64,000 bases of DNA, taken from positions 62,001-126,000 of the forward strand of contig JACIXD010000004.1 in assembly GCA_014360645.1 (NCBI GenBank), read 5' to 3'. The stretch is from Actinomycetota bacterium. GTDB lineage: Bacteria > Actinomycetota > Geothermincolia > Geothermincolales > RBG-13-55-18. Each line of letters starts with the position of its first letter. Position 1 is the stretch's first letter. Under the pieces are notes generated by a model. The model saw only the letters and a list, made by a program, of their open reading frames with translations, made no database searches and was not told the DNA's origin. Made by a program: the position numbers and the translations under genes. Of this stretch, positions 43,360-51,745 are shown piece by piece.

Positions 43360-43435
43360 TGGTGCCCCCAGCGGAATTCGAATCCGCGTCACCGCCTTGA
43401 AAGGGCGATATCCTAGGCCTCTAGACGATGGGGGC
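43360..43435 (-). tRNA. tRNA-Glu (TTC), CCA encoded
   Basis: Minus strand: starts GCCCCCATCGTCTAGAGG, anticodon loop CTTTCAA with GCCC/GGC arms, T-arm GATTCGAATTC, acceptor TGGGGGC with discriminator A and CCA. First of the three tRNAs in the leftward transcript. Confidence 0.95.
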
Positions 43436-43920
43436 ACGTCCTCACGTCGCCTTGCCCTCCCGGGTGCGGCGCCTGTGTTAATAATACCATTGATGCGCCG
43501 CGCGGCCCTGATCCGGGCCATAAAGATTTAAGCATCTCTCCCGCCCCATATCAATCCCCTGCGAGCGCTCACTTCATCCTTGCCCCCCGGCGTCCGGCCG
43601 ATATCCGCCTCGAACGCCGATCCCTGCACCGCCACCCCCGTGCGTTCAACGGCGGTGCTCGGCACGCCTGTGCAGATTCGAGGATCGGACGCATCCGGGT
43701 GGGCATGAGCGCGTTCAATGGAGATGCACGGCACGCCGATAAAGCTATGGGGGAACCCCTGCAAGGGAGCGACGCCGGGCAAGCATGGAAGCAGCGGGAC
43801 TTCCTCAAAGATAGTGTCGGCGGTGAGTCGGTATGGTGCCGGAACCATCCGCCTGGATGAGCCCCTGAAAAGGATTTCCCCTGGAAGGGAGTACCGCCGG
43901 TCGAGCAGAAATGCGGAGCC
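43436..43920. repeat. 485-bp gap with a ~30-bp direct repeat
   Basis: GCGTTCAACGGCGGTGC and GCGTTCAATGGAGATGC, each followed by GGCACGCC, lie 69 bp apart (43642 and 43711). No gene is recognised; the leftward tRNA promoter and the promoter for the HEAT gene should be here. Confidence 0.5.
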
Positions 43921-46077
43921 ATGGAGCAGGCCGAGGAGCGTAAAGACGAGGAACAGGCGGCCGGGGGCGCAGACGCCGAGAAACTCAAGCCGGTGGTGGA
44001 CATCTTCTCGCGCCTCTCGGTGGCATGCAAGTCGCGTTCCCTGTATTCAGCCGACCACCCCGCGGCCAGGGACGCCGTGGCCCTCTTGCACGCGGTGATG
44101 GAGGACTCCCTGGTGCACCTCCCCCGCGTCAGCGTGCAGGTGGTCAAGGACAACCTGGTCTTCGAGGGGCAGGTGGTGGGGAGCGGGTCGGAGAGCCTGC
44201 GCCGCCTCGCCTCCCGCATCCGCTTCCTCAACATCCAGGAGATCTCCCTGGCGGCGGGCGCCTCCCTCGAGGAAGCGGAGGCCTTGGTGGAACTCCTGGT
44301 CACCGACCCCGAGGAGGTGGACGCGGCGGGTGGGCCGGAGGCTTTCCTCATGACCAGGGGAGCGGCGAACGTCGCGGTGGTGGAGAGCGCCTCCGCACGT
44401 GCGGAAGAGGAGGCCCCGGACTCGGCAGGCCTCCTTCCCGCCGTGGAAGCAGAGGAGGACACCAAGGCCCGCGAAACCATCCCGGAGGAGGTCGAGGACC
44501 TGCTGGAACTGCTCCTCTACCCCGAGGAACTGGCGCGCAAACTCATGGGCCTGGGCGACGAGGACGGCTCACCGCTCTCCGGCGCCGAGCTTGCCGATGC
44601 CATCTTCAACTTCCTGGAGGGCGCACTGGCCATGGTGAGCAGGGACTTCCCCCAGCTGGAAGCGACATGCCTGCGCAGCGTGGCGGAATCCATCCTCTTC
44701 CTGCGCGCCGAGGTGCGCAACCTCCTCCTGGTGAGAAACATGTTGCCCCGGCTGAGCGCGAAAAGCACCAGCTCGGCGGTGCTGTTGCAGTTCAGTCCCC
44801 AGGAGATAGCCGATCTCCTCAGCCACTTCTTCCCCTCCGTCCCGGAGCTTACCCCCCGGGCCGGCGCCATCCTCAGGGCGGCGGGATTCCGCGAAAGCGA
44901 GGTACGGAAGGCGCTGCGCCTGCTGCACGAACGGCTGGTGGACCTCGGACAAGTGCCGGCTGAGCTATTGCCATCCCTCCCGGGAGAAAAAGGCGAGGAA
45001 GGGGAGGAGACGCGCCTACGGCTCCCCCAGCTCGACGAGATGCAATCCATCCTCGGCGAATACAGAGAGGAAGAGCTGGAACAGATACAAGCCATCTCGC
45101 GCTTCGATCCCACGGCGGAGATGGCGCAGGAGACCACCCCCATGCTCATCGACCTCCTGCGCCGAGGGGGCAGCCTCCTTAACCCGGGCAAGGCGGTGGA
45201 GCTGCTGCAGCAGAACTTCTGGTCCCTGGCCATGTCGGGCAGGCTGGACCTCGCGGCCATGGCGCTCCAGGGCACCAGCGAGGTCCTGAGTCACGGCGAC
45301 CCGGCGCTGGACCCCTACCGCTCAGACCTGCGGCGCATGATCGAGGAAGCGGCCGCCGAGAAGGTGATGCAGCGCGTGATCCAGCTCGCCTGCGAGAACC
45401 GCGGCGACCCCCGCTCCCTCGAGGGCCTCAAGGACTACATGGCGGTGCTGGGAGAAAAAGGGATCTCGGCCATGGTGGAGGCTCTGGGAGCGGAGGAGGA
45501 CATGTCGGTGCGCAAGTTCATCATCGACACCCTCACCGCGCTGTGCCGTGACCGCGTATCCCTCCTGGGAGCCCATATCAGGGACCCACGCTGGTTCCTG
45601 GTGCGCAACCTAGTCACCGTCATGGCCCGCCTCCACAGCCAAGAGACCCTGCCTTTCCTGCGCGTCACCCTCGAGCACCCCAATCCCAAGGTGAAATACG
45701 AGACCATCCGCGCCCTGGGCCTGACCGGGGGCAGGGAGGCCTCCGACCTGCTGGTGCGGGGGCTGCGCGATCCGGACGAGAAAGCCCGCGTCCTGTGCAT
45801 CCGCTGGCTGGGGCGGCTGCGGGAGACCCGGGCGGTGGGGGAACTGGTGAGCATGCTCGAGGACCGCGAGCCGGGCGCGGAGAGCCCCGCCATCAAGAAG
45901 GAGATCGTCGTCAGCCTGGGAGAGATGGAGGCGCCGGAGACCTTCGAGGTCCTGAAGAAATACCGCACCCGGCAGAAGCTGCTCAACCGTGCCGAATGGC
46001 TGGAGGTCAACCTGGCGGCGGCGGAGGCCATGGAACGCCTGACAGCGAAGTTCCCGCACCTGAGGAGGATGGCGTGA
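43921..46077 (+). CDS. HEAT-repeat protein paired with an HD-GYP enzyme
   Basis: A 718-residue soluble protein. The N-terminal ~120 residues include SVACKSRSLYSADHPAARDAV, also seen in spirit in the next gene (AASIYPPHHEMCLHAFGEF), so both share a small helical module. The C-terminal third has HEAT/PBS-lyase-type repeats (VRNLVTVMARLHSQETLPFL, VKYETIRALGLTGGREASDLL, ARVLCIRWLGRL). It probably acts as a scaffold or regulator for the downstream phosphodiesterase-like protein. Its stop overlaps the next start (GTGA), a strong sign of coupling. Confidence 0.8.
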   Translation: MEQAEERKDEEQAAGGADAEKLKPVVDIFSRLSVACKSRSLYSADHPAARDAVALLHAVMEDSLVHLPRVSVQVVKDNLVFEGQVVGSGSESLRRLASRIRFLNIQEISLAAGASLEEAEALVELLVTDPEEVDAAGGPEAFLMTRGAANVAVVESASARAEEEAPDSAGLLPAVEAEEDTKARETIPEEVEDLLELLLYPEELARKLMGLGDEDGSPLSGAELADAIFNFLEGALAMVSRDFPQLEATCLRSVAESILFLRAEVRNLLLVRNMLPRLSAKSTSSAVLLQFSPQEIADLLSHFFPSVPELTPRAGAILRAAGFRESEVRKALRLLHERLVDLGQVPAELLPSLPGEKGEEGEETRLRLPQLDEMQSILGEYREEELEQIQAISRFDPTAEMAQETTPMLIDLLRRGGSLLNPGKAVELLQQNFWSLAMSGRLDLAAMALQGTSEVLSHGDPALDPYRSDLRRMIEEAAAEKVMQRVIQLACENRGDPRSLEGLKDYMAVLGEKGISAMVEALGAEEDMSVRKFIIDTLTALCRDRVSLLGAHIRDPRWFLVRNLVTVMARLHSQETLPFLRVTLEHPNPKVKYETIRALGLTGGREASDLLVRGLRDPDEKARVLCIRWLGRLRETRAVGELVSMLEDREPGAESPAIKKEIVVSLGEMEAPETFEVLKKYRTRQKLLNRAEWLEVNLAAAEAMERLTAKFPHLRRMA

Positions 46078-47513
46078 ACGAGGAGACGAAACAGGAGGAA
46101 GCGGCCCGCAAGGAAGGGGTACTGGAATACTTCCATTACCGCGGGAGCCTGGAGAGGGCGCGGGAGGTATTGAGGCTCTTCCAGGCCGCGAAGAAGGCCG
46201 CTTCCATCTATCCGCCCCATCACGAGATGTGCCTGCATGCCTTCGGCGAGTTCATGCAGGGATTCCGCGATTTCCTGGCACGGCGCGAGAGCTTCTCCCT
46301 GCAAGTGGTGGGAGAGGAGTTCTTCTTCGAGGGGCGGCTCATGGCGCGGGAGAGCGTCCTCTACTATCCCCTGATCAGGGAGTTCCAGGAAAAGGGAGTC
46401 GGAGGCCTTTACATCTCCGGGGGCCTGGAGGTGCAGGAGTTCACAGACTTCCTCTACCTACTCAACCGCAGCGCCGAGGAGCTGCGCGCCAGGGGCGGCC
46501 TCAAGCGCCTCATGGAAGCCGCGGGCATCGCCAGCATAACCATCGACGATCCGGGGACCTGGAAGGAGAAACCGCCCGAGAGCGTGGAGCGCGCCACGGC
46601 GCGGGAGGAATACTACGAGGCCGTGAACGTCATCCGTGAGCTGGCCGACCAGGTGGTGAGCAACCGGCGCCTCTCCACCGGCAAGGCCAACCGCATGGTG
46701 GGGGTGATGCTGAACCGCGTGGGCGAGAACCGGTCCGCCGTCCTGGGTCTCGCCACCATCAAGAGCTACGACGAATACACCTCCTTCCACTCCGTGAACG
46801 TGCTCATCCTCTCCCTGGCGCTGGGCTCCATGCTCCCCCTCGACCGCAGCGCGCTGATGATCCTGGGCACGGGAGCCCTGCTGCATGATCTGGGAAAGAT
46901 TACCATCCCACAGGGGGTGCTCACCAAGACCGGTCCCCTCACCGCGCAGGAATGGGAGATGATGCGCGACCACCCCGCCCGCGGAGCGGACATCCTGCTG
47001 GCCCAGCCGGGCGTGCATCCCCTCTCGGTGATGGTGGCCTACGAGCACCATGCTCGCTACGACCTTACGGGGTACCCCAGGATCGGCGGCAAGGAGCTCC
47101 CGGGGCTTTTCTCGCGCATCGTGCAGGTATGCGACGTCTATGACGCCATGACCACCACCAGGCCATACCAGAGGGCGCGCACACCCGACCAGGCCATGCG
47201 CGTGCTGGTCAAGGAGATGGGGGCGACCTTCGACCCCCTCCTGGTGAAGGTGTTCATCGACATGATGGGGGTATATCCCGTTGGCACCCTGGTGCGCCTG
47301 GTCACCGGCGAGACGGCGGTGGTCTACGAGGCGGTGGGAGACGACGCCGCCTGGCCGAGGGTGAAGGTGATAAGGGACGCGGAGGGGGGAGAGATCGAGC
47401 CCCGCATCATGGACCTGGCCCGCCTAGCGGAGAAGGTCGGCGAGGGCGGGCGCGCCATCCTGGAATCCCTGCACCCCGAGGACGCCGGCATCAACCCCCA
47501 GGACTATCTTTGA
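46074..47513 (+). CDS. HD-GYP domain protein, probable c-di-GMP phosphodiesterase
   Basis: A 479-residue protein. The N-terminal module (YFHYRGSLERAREVLRLFQ) resembles the start of the preceding gene product. The HD-GYP domain follows at about residues 180-420: HSVNVLILSLALG, HDLGKITIPQGVL, HPARGADILL, and HHARYDLTGYPRIGGKE in the place of the GYP loop, then QVCDVYDAMTTTRPYQ. The metal-binding His/Asp residues are kept. Such domains hydrolyse cyclic di-GMP or act as HD hydrolases. It starts with GTG overlapping the HEAT gene's stop. A TGGGGTCA-like repeat fragment starts a few bases after its stop. Confidence 0.88.
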   Translation: MNEETKQEEAARKEGVLEYFHYRGSLERAREVLRLFQAAKKAASIYPPHHEMCLHAFGEFMQGFRDFLARRESFSLQVVGEEFFFEGRLMARESVLYYPLIREFQEKGVGGLYISGGLEVQEFTDFLYLLNRSAEELRARGGLKRLMEAAGIASITIDDPGTWKEKPPESVERATAREEYYEAVNVIRELADQVVSNRRLSTGKANRMVGVMLNRVGENRSAVLGLATIKSYDEYTSFHSVNVLILSLALGSMLPLDRSALMILGTGALLHDLGKITIPQGVLTKTGPLTAQEWEMMRDHPARGADILLAQPGVHPLSVMVAYEHHARYDLTGYPRIGGKELPGLFSRIVQVCDVYDAMTTTRPYQRARTPDQAMRVLVKEMGATFDPLLVKVFIDMMGVYPVGTLVRLVTGETAVVYEAVGDDAAWPRVKVIRDAEGGEIEPRIMDLARLAEKVGEGGRAILESLHPEDAGINPQDYL

Positions 47514-47550
47514 TCAGCGGGGTCAGATCTTCATTCTTCGGTCACGCTTA

Positions 47551-49056
47551 TCAGGGTCCGCGCCAGAGGATGCGCACGCGGGCGAATAGTACCGCGGACA
47601 ACGCCACGCAGACCATGGCCAGTATCCAGGCGCCGTTATAACTTCCCGCGTGGTCGAAGATGAAGCCCGTGAGGTAAGGGCCCGCGGCTCCTCCCAGCGC
47701 CCCGCCGGTGGTCACCGCCCCGAAGATGGCCCCCATATTGGCCTTCCCGAACACCTCGGCGCAGACGGCGGGGATCACCGGGCCGTAGGCGGCGAACCCG
47801 AAGCCGAAGACGGCGGAGAAGAGCATCAGCGACCAGATATTGCGTACCAGCATCAACGTCACCAGGCCGAGGAAGAGGAAGGCCACGGAGGGATAGAGCG
47901 CCGCCTTTTTCTCCCGCGTGCGGTCCGATAGCCACCCGAAGAAGAACCTTCCCAGGATGGATGTGGCGCCGAACACCGTCACCGACCAAAGCGCCCATCC
48001 CTTGTCTATGCCGCGGTCGGTGGCGTAGGGCACCATGTGGAACTGCACGCCGTAGAGGGCGATGACGATGAGCACGAACCCCGCGAAGAGCAGCCAGAAG
48101 GAGGGGGTGGTGACGGCTTCCCGCAGGGTGAGGCCACCCGGCGCCGTCCCTGGGGCACAGCCTTCTCCCTCCGCCGACACCGGGGCCGGGAGACCTACGC
48201 CCGTCCCCAGCCCGTCCCCGTGCTCCGTTCTGTCGCCGCCCTGCGCCTCTATTTCCCCGGGCGACGGTGGAGCGAGTCCGGGCACTTCCCATTCCCCGAG
48301 CGCCGGGAGTCCGTGTCCCGGGCCTGCTCCCTCCCCCACGCCCGATGGCGTCCGTTCCCGCTCCTCGGCGGGTTGCCCGCCTCCCGCGGACATTCCCTCC
48401 TCCCATGGCGGCGCGGGCACACCGTCCCCTGCGCCGGGCTCCTCTCCCCCGCATTCTCCCGGTATCCCTCCGCGCAGGAGCAGCGCCGCCGGCACCGCGA
48501 GGGCGGCTGCGATATATCCCAGGAACTGGAAAGCGCCCCGCCATCCCCAGTGCGCCTGCACGAGACCCGTGAGGCGGGGCAGCACCATGGTGCCCACGCC
48601 GATCCCCACCGTCGCCACCCCCAGCGCCGTGCCCAGGCGGCGCCGGAACCACATGGCCACCGAGGTGTTGGAAGGCACCAGGCCGATGCCGTTCCCGCCC
48701 ACGCCGAACACCACCCCGAACCAGAAGATAAGGGCGGCGAGGCTCCCGGCGCGGGAGCACATCCACAGGCCAGCGCCGGAGACCAGGGCGCCTCCGGCCA
48801 TCACCCAGCGCGGCCCGTAGCGGTCCACCAGTCTCCCCGTCACGGGGGCCAGGAAGGCGTAGATCATGATGCACACCAGGAAGGGGAGGGAGACGGCCCC
48901 GCGCCCGATGCCGAGGTCATCGGCGACCTCCTTCACGAAGATCGTCTGGGTGCCGCGCACGCCGTAGTTGACGAACATCACCATGAAGGCGACGCCTACC
49001 ACCACCCAGCCGTAATAGAGGCCTCTGCGGGCTCTTTCCACCCTCTCCCCTCTCAT
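47551..49056 (-). CDS. MFS transporter with a long central loop
   Basis: A 501-residue major facilitator with 12 predicted membrane helices, in the group resembling oxalate/formate-type and monocarboxylate MFS carriers (YYGWVVVGVAFMVMFVNYGV, RLVDRYGPRWVM, GFVLIVIALYGVQFHMVPY, FFGWLSDRTREKKAA). The loop between helices 6 and 7 is about 110 residues, rich in Gly, Pro and Glu, and looks disordered. It overlaps the CoA-ligase gene by four bases (ATGA) and is probably co-expressed with it: uptake of an organic acid coupled to its activation would be a reasonable guess. Confidence 0.88.
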   Translation of the reverse strand: MRGERVERARRGLYYGWVVVGVAFMVMFVNYGVRGTQTIFVKEVADDLGIGRGAVSLPFLVCIMIYAFLAPVTGRLVDRYGPRWVMAGGALVSGAGLWMCSRAGSLAALIFWFGVVFGVGGNGIGLVPSNTSVAMWFRRRLGTALGVATVGIGVGTMVLPRLTGLVQAHWGWRGAFQFLGYIAAALAVPAALLLRGGIPGECGGEEPGAGDGVPAPPWEEGMSAGGGQPAEERERTPSGVGEGAGPGHGLPALGEWEVPGLAPPSPGEIEAQGGDRTEHGDGLGTGVGLPAPVSAEGEGCAPGTAPGGLTLREAVTTPSFWLLFAGFVLIVIALYGVQFHMVPYATDRGIDKGWALWSVTVFGATSILGRFFFGWLSDRTREKKAALYPSVAFLFLGLVTLMLVRNIWSLMLFSAVFGFGFAAYGPVIPAVCAEVFGKANMGAIFGAVTTGGALGGAAGPYLTGFIFDHAGSYNGAWILAMVCVALSAVLFARVRILWRGP

Positions 49057-50432
49057 CTCGCCCGGCGCAGGCTGAAGTCGCGCAGCACCGCGGCGGCGTC
49101 CACCGCTTCCTCGGCGTCGTCGAAGATGGGGAGGCTCACGGTGCGCCGGGCGTTGTAACGCACGTCCCCCGTGGCCAGGAGGCTGAAGACCAGGGGCTTG
49201 TCGTGCTTGCGGACCAGTGCCTCGAGGTCGGGGAGGATGTTCTTGCGCAGCCCGTGGATGCCCCCCGTGCTTACCTCGCCGGAAGCCATGCGTGAGATGA
49301 GGAGCATGATCACGCCGTCGATGAAATCTTGCTCCATGAGCCGGTCCACGATATACACCCTGGCCTCCGCGTCATGCACGTCGCCGAGGTCCACGGGGTT
49401 GGTGATGTCTATGACCCCCGCCCGTAGGTGCTCCTTGATATCTGCGACCAGTGAAGAGGGCAGGGGCGGGAAGACGAAGCCTCGGCGCGCGCACTGGTCC
49501 GAGGCCAGCACCAGTATTCCCCCGGTGGGCGAGACCAGGGCGACGCGGTTGCCGCGCAAAGGAGGAAGAGAGAAGACCTTGGCATATCCTGCCAGCTCCG
49601 CCAGACGCCCCACGCGCCTGATGCCCGCCTGGCGCAGGGCTCCGTCGAGCACCGCGTCGTCGTTGGCGAGGGCTGCGGTGTGGGAGCGGGCGCTCTCCCG
49701 CGTCAGGGGCTCCACGTTCGCCTTGTAGAGGAGGACCGGCTTGTCGATACCGCGCGCCGTCTCCAGCAGCTCCCTCCCCCGCTCCACGTCCTCGAGGTAC
49801 ATGCAGATGACCCGGGTGGCGGGATCGCGCCCCAGGTACTGGAGGTAATCCACCTCGTCCAGGTCCGTCTTGTTCCCTATGCTCACGAACTTTGCGAAGC
49901 CGGTGTTCTCGTCCTTGAGGCGGGCGAGGAGATCGAGCCCTATGCCCCCACTCTGGGCTATTATGCTCACGCTTCCGCGCGGGAGGTCGGGGGGGATGGG
50001 CACGAAGGGCAGGCATAGCCCGGTGTGGGCGTTGATCACCGTGAGGCAGTTGGGACCGACGAAACGGATGCCGTGCCTGCGCGCCGCTGCCACCAGGGCA
50101 TCGCGCAGTTCGCTCCCTCCCTCCGCGAACTCCTCGAAGCCCCCCGAGGGGATGGCGAGTCGGGTGATGCCCCTGCGGCCGCACTCCTCCACGATGCCCG
50201 GGACCGCCGGGGCGGGCACGATGACCACCCCCAGGTCCACCGGCTCCGGGAGGTCCGAGACGGAGGTATAGAGACGGTGGCCGTAGGCCTCCCCTCCTTT
50301 GGGGTTGACGCAGTAGATGCGCCCTCCGTATTCCCAGGCCATGAGGTTCTGGAGGATGTAACCGCCGAGGTTGCCGGGACGTTCGGAGACTCCGACTACG
50401 GCTACGCTCTGCGCCTCGAATATCCTTTCCAT
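49053..50432 (-). CDS. ADP-forming acyl-CoA synthetase alpha-type protein
   Basis: A 459-residue CoA-binding, succinyl-CoA-synthetase-like protein: SVAVVGVSERPGNLGGYILQNL (Rossmann CoA domain), IPSGGFEEF, GPNCLTVINAHTG, IAQSGGIGLDLLA and the ARSHTAALAN segment with the candidate phosphohistidine. This matches the alpha subunit of nucleoside-diphosphate-forming acetate-CoA ligases. No ATP-grasp beta domain is fused or adjacent, so a separate partner must exist or it is a regulator. The gene overlaps the MFS carrier. Confidence 0.85.
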   Translation of the reverse strand: MERIFEAQSVAVVGVSERPGNLGGYILQNLMAWEYGGRIYCVNPKGGEAYGHRLYTSVSDLPEPVDLGVVIVPAPAVPGIVEECGRRGITRLAIPSGGFEEFAEGGSELRDALVAAARRHGIRFVGPNCLTVINAHTGLCLPFVPIPPDLPRGSVSIIAQSGGIGLDLLARLKDENTGFAKFVSIGNKTDLDEVDYLQYLGRDPATRVICMYLEDVERGRELLETARGIDKPVLLYKANVEPLTRESARSHTAALANDDAVLDGALRQAGIRRVGRLAELAGYAKVFSLPPLRGNRVALVSPTGGILVLASDQCARRGFVFPPLPSSLVADIKEHLRAGVIDITNPVDLGDVHDAEARVYIVDRLMEQDFIDGVIMLLISRMASGEVSTGGIHGLRKNILPDLEALVRKHDKPLVFSLLATGDVRYNARRTVSLPIFDDAEEAVDAAAVLRDFSLRRAR

Positions 50433-50773
50433 GGCGCATAAATTATAGCATCGCGGGGGACCTCCACCGCGCGGGAGGGCGGATCATGCGTGACGGCAGG
50501 CATCCGTGAGGAAGCACCCACCCTGCACCCGGCCGCAAGACCCATTCCATCGGAGTCCTGCCTCCCGGCCTCCTGAGAGTTTTCTTCCCAGATCGCGAAG
50601 ATCCGCTTCGTAACCGTCGCCCGGGGGCAGCGAATGCCTTTTCCCGTTCCGGCCACGACCACCACCCCTCAGGCCGCGGGGTGTATCCGGCGCCGGGTTG
50701 CACGGGGGCCCCTGACGTCTCCTGTCCGGCCATACCGCTTTTTCGCCGCCGCTCCCGGCTATATAATGTATGT
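50433..50773. other. Intergenic before tRNA-Lys
   Basis: A TATAAT at 50762-50767 lies just upstream of the tRNA. No gene is recognised. Confidence 0.4.
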
Positions 50774-50849
50774 GGGCCGTTAGCTCAGTCGGTAGAGCAC
50801 CGGACTTTTAATCCGGGTGTCCTGGGTTCGATTCCCAGACGGCTCACCA
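50774..50849 (+). tRNA. tRNA-Lys (TTT), CCA encoded
   Basis: Starts GGGCCGTTAGCTCAGTCGG, anticodon loop CTTTTAA in a CGGA/TCCGG stem, T-arm GGTTCGATTCC, acceptor ACGGCTC with discriminator A and CCA. Confidence 0.95.
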
Positions 50850-50935
50850 GTAAAAGACCAGGTCGTGGCACAGGTGACCCGGCCTGGTTTTGCTTCCATC
50901 GTGATTCTGGCACGGCAGGTGCGGGAGGTCAGGGC

Positions 50936-51160
50936 TTGGAGTGCCGCAAGTGCGGGGCGTGCTGCATCGCCCTCTCCATATCCTCCCTCGACAAGCCCGC
51001 GGGCGTAAGGTGCGAGCACCTGACGACGCAAAACCTATGTGGGCTATGGGGAAAGCCGGAGCGGCCCGAGGTTTGTGCCGTTTACCGGCCGGACCCCCTG
51101 TTCTGTGGCGGCTCCTTCCGGGAGGCCATGGAACTGATGCAGGCCTTGGAGGAGGGCTAG
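50936..51160 (+). CDS. Short YkgJ-like cysteine-cluster protein
   Basis: A 74-residue protein: LECRKCGACCIALS, then CEHLTTQNLCGLW, then PEVCAVYRPDPLFCGGSF. The eight-cysteine pattern is that of the compact YkgJ/CXXCXXCC group, without the N-terminal extension of the copy at 21.3 kb. The TTG start has GGGAGG eight bases upstream. It immediately follows tRNA-Lys. Its 3' third is duplicated perfectly just downstream. Confidence 0.75.
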   Translation: MECRKCGACCIALSISSLDKPAGVRCEHLTTQNLCGLWGKPERPEVCAVYRPDPLFCGGSFREAMELMQALEEG

Positions 51161-51307
51161 CGGCGGCACGCGGCGTCATGGGGACCGAAAGGAGCGGCCC
51201 GAGGTTTGTGCCGTTTACCGGCCGGACCCCCTGTTCTGTGGCGGCTCCTTCCGGGAGGCCATGGAACTGATGCAGGCCTTGGAGGAGGGCTAGCGGCGGC
51301 ACGCGGC
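51058..51307 (+). repeat. Perfect 117-bp tandem duplication of the gene's 3' end
   Basis: Bases 51058-51174 and 51191-51307 are identical and separated by 16 bases. The copied unit covers the last 34 codons, the stop and 14 bases beyond. The second copy lacks a start, so it is a non-coding relic. Perfect identity means a recent event. Confidence 0.9.
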
Positions 51308-51745
51308 ATTGGACGGGGGGTCAGGGCGGAGAGGTTCGAGGGGTGGTCCGACTACCGGACGGATAAGTGGGGCGCCGCTTGCCGCCTCATGGCGGACAAG
51401 ATATCGATACGAACCTTTCGGAAGACGCCTGGCATGGCATCGGGTCTTCTGCGGCATCGTGCGTCTGTCAAGGCATCGTTCGAATACGGCAGAAGAAGCG
51501 CGGCACGATGCCGGTCTTCATACAGCGCCAAGCAGCGGACACGATGCAGATATGTCCCATGTCCGGGGCTGACCCCATTGTCCCGCTTTCGGTGGATATG
51601 AATCTCTGTCTGTATTATCCTGGTGATACCGTAGCATAGTGACAGCTCCGCTCATAACCTCGATACACTACCGCAACGCCGCAGCACCGACGCCGGAGAC
51701 ATATCCACCCGCCCCGGGGCGGGACGTTAGGAAGGGAGGGTGAGC
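51308..51745. other. Intergenic, about 440 bp
   Basis: Contains a dispersed 27-bp repeat and an inverted pair GGCATCGTGC / GCACGATGCC (about 51450 and 51503). No gene is recognised. Confidence 0.4.
51552..51578 (+). repeat. 27-bp dispersed repeat, copy 4
   Basis: Exact copy, about 170 bp before the acyl-CoA ligase start. Confidence 0.9.

Noticed and set aside
43050-43440. tRNA-linked attachment sites for an integrated element
   Set aside because: No duplicated tRNA 3' end was found within the window.
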